In this document: positions 22,501 through 31,026 of the stretch, one piece after another
Layout: each line of letters opens with the position of its first letter
How positions within the stretch are numbered: position 1 is the stretch's first letter
Assembly (NCBI GenBank): GCA_049975505.1
Contig: JBNGCY010000027.1
Span: 1-31,026 of the forward strand
Direction of reading: 5' to 3'
Source of the DNA: JAIVHC01 sp049975505
GTDB taxonomy: Bacteria; Desulfobacterota; Desulfuromonadia; Desulfuromonadales; Desulfuromonadaceae
DNA: 31,026 bases
The notes under the pieces: model-generated
Told to the model about the DNA's origin: nothing
Seen by the model: the letters and a program-made list of their open reading frames with translations, nothing else
The model's database searches: none
Translations under genes and position numbers: made by a program

Positions 22501-23632
22501 ATCGGTGGCGAATAAAAAAGGTGCCATTGTGCTCCCCAAAGAGGAGCCCATTGATGCAGAGAAACTCCGAGAGCTTCCTATGGAGAGTTGGAACGAGATC
22601 TCTTTGCAGAATGAAGAGGAAGCCGAAGCGGCGGTGGCGGATCTGCTTGCGCACCTCAAGGAACACGATGCGGTAATCAAAGCGAAATTTGCCGAGAAGA
22701 TTGAGCGTATCAAGCGTGGCGACGATCTCCCCCCCGGAGTGATAAAGATGGTCAAGGTCTATGTGGCCATCAAGCGCAAGCTTTCCGTCGGGGATAAAAT
22801 GGCCGGACGTCACGGTAACAAGGGTGTGCTTTCACGCATACTGCCCGAAGAGGATATGCCCTATACCGAGGATGGCACCCCGGTTGAAATCGTTCTCAAC
22901 CCTCTCGGGGTTCCGTCACGTATGAATATCGGGCAGATCCTCGAAATTCATCTCGGTCTCGCGGCACGTGGCCTGGGCAATCAGATTCAGGCGGAGCTGG
23001 ATCGGCGTGCCAAAGTTGATGAGCTGCGTGCCAAGATCAAGGATGTGTACGACGACGCCGAGTTGAACCCCTTCATCGACAACCTTTCGGAAAAGGATGT
23101 CAAAAAACTTGCCCAGCGGCTTTCCCATGGAGTTCCCATGGCCACGCCGGTGTTCGAAGGGGTCAGTGAAGAGGATGTAAAAGCGCAGATCAAAAAGGCA
23201 GGCTTTGACACCTCCGGCCAGATGACCCTGTACGATGGAAGAACCGGAGATGCGTTCAAGGAAAAAGTAACCGTGGGGATCATGTACATGCTCAAACTCC
23301 ATCACCTGGTTGATGACAAGATCCACGCGCGTAGCATCGGTCCTTACAGCCTGGTAACCCAGCAGCCTCTCGGGGGTAAGGCGCAGTTCGGCGGGCAGCG
23401 TCTGGGTGAGATGGAAGTGTGGGCCATGGAAGCCTATGGTGCATCCCATGCCCTGCAGGAGTTCCTCACGGTCAAATCTGATGATGTCGCTGGCAGAACC
23501 CGCATGTATGAAGCCATTGTCAAAGGGCGGCATACCCTTGAAGCCGGCTTGCCGGAATCATTCAACGTGCTGTTGAAGGAGCTTCAGGCACTGTGTCTGG
23601 ATGTGGACCTGCTTGAAGACGAAAAAGACTGA
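19523..23632 (+). CDS. rpoB: RNA polymerase subunit beta
   Basis: A 1369-residue beta subunit. The rifampicin region near residues 512-540 reads S-S-Q-L-S-Q-F-M-D-Q, then the E-I-T-H-K-R-R-L-S-A-L-G-P-G-G-L core, with wild-type residues (including the H and S positions hit by resistance mutations). The conserved G-D-K-M-A-G-R-H-G-N-K-G-V and C-terminal G-G-K-A-Q-F-G-G-Q-R-L-G-E-M-E-V-W-A motifs are present. The ATG at 19523 lies 5 bases after AAGGAG; the GTG at 19517 is inside that site. Length is as in proteobacteria, with lineage insertions in the lobe region (residues ~225-345). rpoC follows after 27 bases. Confidence 0.98.
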   Translation: MAYSITNNQLLRKRFSDVKSVIEMPNLIDIQKNSYKRFMQEDVPADQRQLIGLEAVFRSVFPIKDFNETCSLEYVSYVLEAPKYDVDECHQRGMTYAAPVKVRVRLVSWDVDKDTDVQSIRDIKEQEVYFGEIPLMTENGTFVINGTERVIVSQLHRSPGVFYDHDRGKTHSSGKFLYSARVIPYRGSWLDFDFDHKDLLYVRIDRRRKLPATVLLQALGYSAEELLRYYYDTEVVEIGEDGFSKEVNLDLLAGQRAVLEVKDAEGNVIVRPNRKFTKAALKKIADAGLKTIPVTQEEVVGRYLATDVVDEESGEILLECNQELTESALEMLREKGVKSVELLFIDHLYVGSYLRDTLAQDSITNPEDAIIEIYRRLRPGDPPTVKSANALFENLFFSEERYDLSIVGRLKLNYKLGLDKPLEERTLSKEDILEVVRYLIELRNGRGSIDDIDHLGNRRVRVVGELLENHYRVGLVRMERAIKERMSLQEVDSLMPHDLINSKPVSAVVKEFFGSSQLSQFMDQTNPLSEITHKRRLSALGPGGLTRERAGFEVRDVHPTHYGRVCPIETPEGPNIGLIASLSTYARINEHGFVETPYRIVEDGRVTDEVRYFSALEEEGNTIAQANAVLDEEGRFVNDVINVRQNGEFLMLKREEVQLMDVSPKQLVSVAAALIPFLENDDANRALMGSNMQRQAVPLLRADAPLVGTGMERKVAHDSGAAVVVQHDGVVDSVDASRIVVRVSEGQSGVTGTGVDIYNLTKFVRSNQNTCLNQKPVVEVGDRVKRGDIIADGPSTQFGELGLGQNVLVAFMPWEGYNFEDSILISERLVKDDRYTSVHIEEFECVARDTKLGKEEITDDIPNLGDDALKDLDESGIIRIGAEVKQGDILVGKITPKGETQLSPEEKLLRAIFGEKAGDVRDTSLRVPPGVEGVVIGARVFSRKGSDKDARTEKIEQQEIEKLRKDEEDEIRIVRESARNKLIDILEGKRPAASVANKKGAIVLPKEEPIDAEKLRELPMESWNEISLQNEEEAEAAVADLLAHLKEHDAVIKAKFAEKIERIKRGDDLPPGVIKMVKVYVAIKRKLSVGDKMAGRHGNKGVLSRILPEEDMPYTEDGTPVEIVLNPLGVPSRMNIGQILEIHLGLAARGLGNQIQAELDRRAKVDELRAKIKDVYDDAELNPFIDNLSEKDVKKLAQRLSHGVPMATPVFEGVSEEDVKAQIKKAGFDTSGQMTLYDGRTGDAFKEKVTVGIMYMLKLHHLVDDKIHARSIGPYSLVTQQPLGGKAQFGGQRLGEMEVWAMEAYGASHALQEFLTVKSDDVAGRTRMYEAIVKGRHTLEAGLPESFNVLLKELQALCLDVDLLEDEKD

Positions 23633-23659
23633 TACTGCCATCCCTTAAGGAGATGAGTT

Positions 23660-26600
23660 TTGGAAGATAGTATTAACCTGTTTGAGCGTCCCAAGGATCC
23701 GTTGAGTTTTGATACCATTCGTCTCTCGCTTTCATCGCCCGAGACGATTCGTGAACGCTCCTTTGGTGAGGTGAAGAAGCCGGAGACCATTAACTACCGC
23801 ACCTTCAAGCCGGAGCGTGACGGTCTGTTCTGCGCCAAAATCTTCGGCCCGGTAAAGGACTACGAATGCAACTGCGGTAAGTACAAGCGCATGAAACACC
23901 GCGGGATCGTATGTGAAAAATGCGGGGTTGAGGTTATCCCCAGCAAGGTACGGCGTGAGCGTCTCGCCCACATCGATCTGGCGTGCCCGGTTGCGCATAT
24001 CTGGTTCCTGAAGTCGCTGCCGTCACGAATCGGTACCCTTCTGGACATGACCCTCAAGGAGCTGGAGAAGGTGCTGTATTTTGAGGCGTATATCGTCCTC
24101 GACAGTGCGGATACCGAGCTCGAAGTGGGGCAGATCCTGCCGGAGGACAAGTACCACGAGCTGATGGCGGAGTATTCCGGGCAGTTTTCTGCCGGGATGG
24201 GCGCCGAGGCGATCCGCGAGCTTCTCGCGGCCCTGGATCTGGAGGAGATCGCTCAGGAATTGCGCGTGGAAATGCGCGAATCCACGAGCGAGGCGAAAAA
24301 GAAAAAGGTGGCTAAACGCCTGAAGGTGGTCAACGCCTTTCTGCGCAGCAACAACCGCCCGGAATGGATGATTCTGGAGACATTACCGGTGCTGCCGCCG
24401 GAATTGCGTCCCCTGGTTCCCCTGGATGGCGGGCGCTTTGCCACCTCTGACCTGAATGATCTGTACCGCCGTGTGATCAACCGTAACAACCGTCTCAAGC
24501 GCCTTATGGATCTGCATGCGCCTGAGGTGATTATCCGCAACGAAAAACGCATGTTGCAGGAAGCGGTTGATGCCCTGTTCGACAACGGCAGACGTGGACG
24601 TGCCATCACCGGGCCTAACAAGCGCCCCCTGAAATCACTCTCCGATATGCTTAAGGGCAAGGGAGGGAGGTTCCGCCAGAATCTCCTCGGGAAGCGCGTG
24701 GATTACTCCGGACGTAGCGTTATTGTGGCCGGGCCGGAACTGAAACTGCACCAGTGTGGCCTGCCCAAAAAGATGGCGCTGGAACTCTTCAAACCCTTTA
24801 TCTACAATAAACTCGAAGAGCTCGGGCTCTGCACTACCATCAAGAGCGCCAAAAAACTGGTGGAAAAGGAAAAGTCCGAGGTCTGGGATGTGCTTGAGGA
24901 TGTCATCCGTGAGCATCCTGTTATGCTGAACCGTGCCCCGACCCTGCACCGCCTGGGGATTCAGGCCTTTGAGCCGGTTCTCATCGAGGGCAAGGCGATT
25001 CAGCTCCATCCTCTGGTGTGTACCGCATTCAACGCCGACTTCGATGGAGACCAGATGGCGGTTCATCTGCCTCTTTCCATTGAAAGTCAGATCGAAGCGC
25101 GCGTGCTCATGATGTCGACCAACAACATCCTTTCGCCCGCGAACGGTAAGCCGATTATTGTACCATCGCAGGATATGGTGTTGGGGCTCTACTACATGAC
25201 GCGTATCCGCCCGTTTATCAAGGGTTCAGGTAAGATCTTCAGCTCCCCGGACGAGGTGCGCATTGCCTACGATGCTGGTGAGGTAGAGCTTCAGGCCGGG
25301 ATCAAGGTGCGCATGAGTCCGGTGGAGGGCGCGGCTCCCGAGCTTATAGATACTGCGGTCGGGCGTGTGCTCCTGCGTGAAATTGTGCCCGAGGTCATTC
25401 CGTTCGACCAGGTCAACCGCGTCATGACCAAGAAACAGATTGCTGAACTTATCGATGCCAGTTTCCGTCTCGCCGGTAATAAGCAGACGGTTATTCTGGC
25501 GGATAAACTCAAGCAGACCGGGTATCGCTTTTCCACCATCGCCGGAATCTCCATCGGTCTCGATGATATGGTGGTGCCGGAGTCTAAGCAGGGTTATATC
25601 GATGCGGCTCTTGAAGAGGTCAAGGAGATCCAGAGCCAGTACACCGATGGTCTGATTACTGACGGCGAGCGCTACAATAAAGTGGTGGATATCTGGGCTA
25701 AATGCACCGAGGACATTGCCACCACCATGCTGAGCGATCTTTCCACCGACCGTTTTGAATCTGAAGACGGTGAAGTGGTTGAAGCCCCGTCGTTCAATGC
25801 CATCCACATGATGGCCGATTCGGGTGCGCGAGGCAGTGCCCAGCAGATCCGTCAACTTGCAGGTATGCGCGGACTTATGGCCAAGCCATCCGGTGAGATT
25901 ATCGAAACCCCGATCACGGCAAACTTCCGTGAAGGTCTGACCGTGCTTCAGTACTTTATCTCCTCCCACGGGGCGCGTAAAGGCCTTGCGGATACAGCCC
26001 TCAAGACCGCGAACTCCGGGTATCTCACCCGGCGTCTTGTGGATGTGGCGCAGGATGCGATTATCACCGAGCAGGACTGCCAGACTCTGGATGGAGTCAT
26101 GGTCTCCTCCCTTATCGATTCCGGTGAAGTGATCCAATCGCTCGGGGACAGGATACTGGGGCGTACTGCACTCGAAGATGTATGTGATCCGGTAGACGGG
26201 CACGTGATTGTGGAAGCGAACCAGGAGATAACCGAAGACCTGGTGAAGAAGATTGAGGATGCAGGTATCGAGCGCGTTAAGATCCGCTCCGTGCTTACAT
26301 GCAAGAGTCGTCAGGGAATCTGCGCCTCCTGCTACGGGCGCGACCTCGCCCGCGGGCACATGGTCAACCTCGGTGAAGCTGTCGGGGTGATCGCGGCCCA
26401 GTCCATCGGCGAACCGGGTACCCAGCTCACCATGCGTACCTTCCACATCGGTGGCGCTGCATCCCGAAGCGCTGAGCAGACCTCACTCGAAGCCCGGTAC
26501 GACGGGGTTCTCCAGTTCGACAACCTGAAGTCTGTTCTCAACCGCGATGGCAACCACATCGTAACCAACCGTAACGGGCAGATTGTGATCGTGGATGAGA

Positions 26601-27826
26601 CCGGACGCGAGCGCGAGCGCCATGAGCTCCTCTATGGTACCAAGTTACTCGTCGGACCTGGTGAAGAGGTGAAAGCCGGGACCCAGCTGGCAGAGTGGGA
26701 TCCGTACACCATGCCGGTTCTTACTGAAGTGGGCGGGCGTGTCCACTACGGTGACATCGTGGCCGGCCTCACCATGGATGAAAAGGTCGATGATGTTACC
26801 GGGCTTTCGCGTAAGGTTATTATCGAATCCAAGGCTTCCGATAAGCGCCCGCGTATCATTCTCAAGGATGAAGAGGGAAAGTCCGTGAAGCTACCCAATG
26901 GGATGGTGGCGCGCTACATGCTTCCGGTTGGTTCCAATATTACCGTGGCCGAAGATGTGGAGGTTTCACCCGGCGATATTCTCGCTAAAATTCCACGGGA
27001 AACCACCAAGACCAAGGATATCACCGGGGGTCTGCCGCGGGTTGCCGAGCTCTTTGAAGCCCGGAAGCCGAAGGAATTCGCTATCCTCAGTGAGATTGAC
27101 GGGGTGGTAAGCTACGGCAAAGACACCAAAGGCAAGCGCAAGGTGGTGGTTACGCCTGAAATCGGGGAGCCCATGGAATATCTCATCCCCAAAGGCAAGC
27201 ACATCAGCGTGCAGGAAGGTGATCAGGTTATTGCCGGTGATCCCCTGATGGACGGTTCACGCAATCCCCACGATATCCTGCGTGTTCTGGGAGAGAAGGA
27301 ACTTGCCAAGTACCTGGTGGATGAAGTCCAGGAGGTCTATCGCCTCCAGGGGGTTACCATCAATGATAAGCACATCGAAACCATTGTTCGTCAGATGTTG
27401 CGCCGGGTTGCGATTCGTGAAGTGGGAGACACCGATTTCCTTATCGACGATCAGGTCTCGCGCGAGGAATTTGAAAAAGAAAACGAGCGCGTGCTCGCAG
27501 AGGGTGGCAGTCCCGCAGTAGGTGAACCCATCATGCTCGGGATTACCAAGGCGTCCCTCTCGACCGAATCCTTTATTTCGGCGGCATCCTTCCAGGAGAC
27601 CACCAAGGTGTTGACTCAGGCCGCTATCGAAGGGAAGGAAGACCACCTGTGCGGACTGAAGGAGAATGTCATCATGGGGCGTCTGATACCAGCGGGGACC
27701 GGTATCCCCGAATACCGCACGGTCAAGGTTCAGGCTCCTGAGCCGGAAGAATCGGACAATTCAGAAGGGTCTGATGAAGAAGGCGGAGAAGAGCAGGACA
27801 GCGCCAAGGCTTCTGCTGAAGCATAA
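23660..27826 (+). CDS. rpoC: RNA polymerase subunit beta'
   Basis: A 1388-residue beta' subunit. The N-terminal zinc site is C-N-C-G-K-Y and C-E-K-C-G; the catalytic magnesium loop N-A-D-F-D-G-D starts at residue 458. A second zinc site uses a cysteine in V-C-D-P and the C-x6-C-x2-C of C-K-S-R-Q-G-I-C-A-S-C. The trigger-loop region reads M-T-K-K... and G-E-P-G-T-Q-L-T-M-R-T-F-H. The start codon is TTG, preceded by AAGGAG at 7 bases. A C-terminal tail of about 25 residues is strongly acidic (E-E-S-D-N-S-E-G-S-D-E-E). Confidence 0.98.
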   Translation: MEDSINLFERPKDPLSFDTIRLSLSSPETIRERSFGEVKKPETINYRTFKPERDGLFCAKIFGPVKDYECNCGKYKRMKHRGIVCEKCGVEVIPSKVRRERLAHIDLACPVAHIWFLKSLPSRIGTLLDMTLKELEKVLYFEAYIVLDSADTELEVGQILPEDKYHELMAEYSGQFSAGMGAEAIRELLAALDLEEIAQELRVEMRESTSEAKKKKVAKRLKVVNAFLRSNNRPEWMILETLPVLPPELRPLVPLDGGRFATSDLNDLYRRVINRNNRLKRLMDLHAPEVIIRNEKRMLQEAVDALFDNGRRGRAITGPNKRPLKSLSDMLKGKGGRFRQNLLGKRVDYSGRSVIVAGPELKLHQCGLPKKMALELFKPFIYNKLEELGLCTTIKSAKKLVEKEKSEVWDVLEDVIREHPVMLNRAPTLHRLGIQAFEPVLIEGKAIQLHPLVCTAFNADFDGDQMAVHLPLSIESQIEARVLMMSTNNILSPANGKPIIVPSQDMVLGLYYMTRIRPFIKGSGKIFSSPDEVRIAYDAGEVELQAGIKVRMSPVEGAAPELIDTAVGRVLLREIVPEVIPFDQVNRVMTKKQIAELIDASFRLAGNKQTVILADKLKQTGYRFSTIAGISIGLDDMVVPESKQGYIDAALEEVKEIQSQYTDGLITDGERYNKVVDIWAKCTEDIATTMLSDLSTDRFESEDGEVVEAPSFNAIHMMADSGARGSAQQIRQLAGMRGLMAKPSGEIIETPITANFREGLTVLQYFISSHGARKGLADTALKTANSGYLTRRLVDVAQDAIITEQDCQTLDGVMVSSLIDSGEVIQSLGDRILGRTALEDVCDPVDGHVIVEANQEITEDLVKKIEDAGIERVKIRSVLTCKSRQGICASCYGRDLARGHMVNLGEAVGVIAAQSIGEPGTQLTMRTFHIGGAASRSAEQTSLEARYDGVLQFDNLKSVLNRDGNHIVTNRNGQIVIVDETGRERERHELLYGTKLLVGPGEEVKAGTQLAEWDPYTMPVLTEVGGRVHYGDIVAGLTMDEKVDDVTGLSRKVIIESKASDKRPRIILKDEEGKSVKLPNGMVARYMLPVGSNITVAEDVEVSPGDILAKIPRETTKTKDITGGLPRVAELFEARKPKEFAILSEIDGVVSYGKDTKGKRKVVVTPEIGEPMEYLIPKGKHISVQEGDQVIAGDPLMDGSRNPHDILRVLGEKELAKYLVDEVQEVYRLQGVTINDKHIETIVRQMLRRVAIREVGDTDFLIDDQVSREEFEKENERVLAEGGSPAVGEPIMLGITKASLSTESFISAASFQETTKVLTQAAIEGKEDHLCGLKENVIMGRLIPAGTGIPEYRTVKVQAPEPEESDNSEGSDEEGGEEQDSAKASAEA

Positions 27827-27831
27827 ATAAC

Positions 27832-27855
27832 CTCCGGCGCCAGTACGGGCCGGAG
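27832..27855. other. Hairpin after rpoC
   Basis: CTCCGGC...GCCGGAG (7-bp stem) lies directly downstream of the rpoC stop. It is followed by TAAAAA and not by a T run, so it is at best a weak terminator or an mRNA stabiliser. Confidence 0.4.
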
Positions 27856-27886
27856 TAAAAATATGTGAGGGACATGTAACATCTGC

Positions 27887-27915
27887 TTGACTTTAGGCGT
27901 AGCAGTTGTTATTGT
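27887..27915 (+). promoter_or_regulatory. Promoter of the streptomycin (rpsL) operon
   Basis: TTGACT (27887-27892), a 17-base spacer and TATTGT (27910-27915), located 68 bases before the rpsL ATG. A CCCC-TTTA-CGGGG hairpin follows in the leader (27926-27941). Together with the hairpin after rpoC this marks a new transcription unit. Confidence 0.75.
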
Positions 27916-27982
27916 CCGCGAGTTTTCCCCTTTACGGGGGACGTTCTTTCAATTTTGTGAATAGTAATTTCGGGAGTAAGAA

Positions 27983-28354
27983 ATGCCGACAATCAATCAG
28001 TTGATCAATAAAGGGCGCAAGAGAAAAGAGCGGAAGGGTGCAGCACGTGCGTTGCAGGCCAATCCGCAGCGTCGGGGTGTATGCACCAGGGTTTATACAA
28101 CCACACCGAAAAAGCCGAACTCAGCACTGCGTAAGGTTGCGCGTGTGCGCCTGACTAACGGAATCGTGGTTTCATCCTATATTCCGGGGGTAGGGCACAA
28201 TCTGCAGGAGCACTCAGTGGTTCTGGTGCGCGGTGGTCGTGTAAAGGACTTGCCTGGTGTGCGTTATCACATCGTTCGCGGAGCGCTTGATCTTGCTGGT
28301 GTTCAGGGTCGTATGCAAGGCCGTTCCAAGTATGGTGCTAAGCGTCCTAAGTAG
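27983..28354 (+). CDS. rpsL: Small ribosomal subunit protein uS12
   Basis: A 123-residue S12 of the decoding centre. The conserved T-T-T-P-K-K-P-N-S-A-L-R-K segment has Lys43 (the position changed in streptomycin-resistant mutants) in the wild-type state, and G-G-R-V-K-D-L-P-G-V-R-Y carries the second resistance site (Lys near 88) also unmutated. First gene of the operon, with a GGGAG site upstream. Confidence 0.98.
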   Translation: MPTINQLINKGRKRKERKGAARALQANPQRRGVCTRVYTTTPKKPNSALRKVARVRLTNGIVVSSYIPGVGHNLQEHSVVLVRGGRVKDLPGVRYHIVRGALDLAGVQGRMQGRSKYGAKRPK

Positions 28355-28397
28355 GACATTGCCGAAGCAGGAATTGATTTAAAAGAGGTCGTTTAAG

Positions 28398-28868
28398 ATG
28401 CCTAGAAGAAGAGAAGTAGCAAAGAGGGTCGTTCTTGCAGATCCTAAGTTCAATGATCGGATCGTAACCAAGTTTGTCAACCACCTGATGCTGGGTGGAA
28501 AGAAAAGTGTTGCAGAGACGATCGTTTACGGTGCCTTTGATTTGATTGCTGAGCGGAGCGGTGAAGATCCTCTGGAGGTGTTCAAGAAGGCGTTTGAGAA
28601 TGTACGTCCTCTGCTGGAGGTCAAGTCGCGCCGTGTGGGTGGTTCCACCTATCAGGTCCCGGTCGAGGTACGTGCTGACCGGCGCAACGCCCTGGTTATC
28701 CGCTGGGTTCTGGCTGCGGCACGCAAGCGCGGTGAGCGCACCATGCGTGAGCGCCTTGCCGCTGAGCTTCTCGATGCGGCCAACGGTCGTGGCGGAGCGG
28801 TTAAGAAAAAAGAGGACACTCATCGCATGGCCGAGGCGAACAAGGCTTTTGCCCATTATCGCTGGTAG
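28398..28868 (+). CDS. rpsG: Small ribosomal subunit protein uS7
   Basis: A 156-residue S7, the head-nucleating protein that binds the 3' domain of 16S rRNA. Typical start M-P-R-R-R-E-V-A-K-R, then F-V-N-H-L-M-L-G-G-K-K-S and R-R-V-G-G-S-T-Y-Q-V-P-V-E-V, and the H-R-M-A-E-A-N-K-A-F-A-H-Y-R-W end. It follows rpsL after 43 bases and precedes fusA. Confidence 0.98.
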   Translation: MPRRREVAKRVVLADPKFNDRIVTKFVNHLMLGGKKSVAETIVYGAFDLIAERSGEDPLEVFKKAFENVRPLLEVKSRRVGGSTYQVPVEVRADRRNALVIRWVLAAARKRGERTMRERLAAELLDAANGRGGAVKKKEDTHRMAEANKAFAHYRW

Positions 28869-28895
28869 CGACCTGAATCTGGAGGAAGTAAAGCA

Positions 28896-30971
<2,076 letters not shown>

Positions 30972-31026
30972 GGAGTACGTTATGTCCAAAGAGAAATTTG
31001 AGAGAAGCAAGCCGCACGTCAACATA
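30972..31026 (+). repeat. 55-bp identity with 14855-14909 at the window end
   Basis: These final 55 bases, from the tuf ribosome site to codon 15, are identical to the start of the first tuf. The window ends exactly when the match reaches 55. Confidence 0.92.
30982..31026 (+). CDS. tuf: Elongation factor Tu, second copy (15 codons only)
   Basis: The first 15 codons of a second EF-Tu gene (M-S-K-E-K-F-E-R-S-K-P-H-V-N-I), identical in DNA to the first copy, with GGAG just upstream. Its place after fusA is the standard end of the streptomycin operon. The rest is outside the window. Confidence 0.93.
   Translation, partial: MSKEKFERSKPHVNI

Overview
The window looks like the end of a draft-assembly contig from a Gram-negative, selenocysteine-using bacterium. 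Housekeeping DNA is GC-rich. The order tRNA-Thr/Tyr/Gly/Thr - tuf - rpmG - tRNA-Trp - secE - nusG - rplKAJL - rpoBC - rpsL - rpsG - fusA - tuf is typical of proteobacteria-like genomes. Protein style (ProS, IspG, YedF, single-helix SecE) suggests a Desulfobacterota/Geobacter-like or Chrysiogenota-like lineage, but no species can be assigned by eye.

Layout. (1) 1-4111: the integrase-proximal end of an integrative element inserted behind the selenocysteine tRNA gene. All its genes are on the minus strand: a P4-type tyrosine integrase, an S24-type protein lacking a DNA-binding head, two unknown proteins, an AlpA-family regulator, a small unknown protein and the start of a PriCT primase that runs off the left edge. 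Integrase + AlpA + primase next to a tRNA is the hallmark of P4/PICI-like phage satellites. Four GTTACCCC repeats lie between int and the tRNA. A 100-N gap flanked by an exact 55-bp duplication lies at the 3' end of int. (2) 4112-6318: rlmD-yedF-tRNA-Sec, a minus-strand selenium/RNA-modification cluster. (3) 6319-14102: ispG, a convergent Ycf46-like AAA+ ATPase, then proS, a DUF4388 protein, pyrF and rlmB. Three intergenic palindromic (MITE/REP-like) repeats lie before ispG, proS and pyrF. (4) 14103-31026: four tRNAs behind a strong sigma70-like promoter, tuf, the secE-nusG-L11-L1-L10-L12-rpoBC transcription/translation block, then a new promoter and the streptomycin operon rpsL-rpsG-fusA-tuf. 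The window ends 15 codons into the second tuf.

The last 55 bases are identical to 14855-14909 at the start of the first tuf. The same length, 55, occurs in the duplication around the N gap. Both therefore look like k-mer overlaps left by a de Bruijn assembler and not biology.

The most interesting material is the selC-located satellite-like element with its headless S24 protein, its repeat cluster and its unknown genes. After that come the AbrB-like/DUF4388 protein, the GTA-rich tuf, and an L33 protein that has lost one zinc cysteine. I see no CRISPR array, toxin-antitoxin pair or clearly new defence system.
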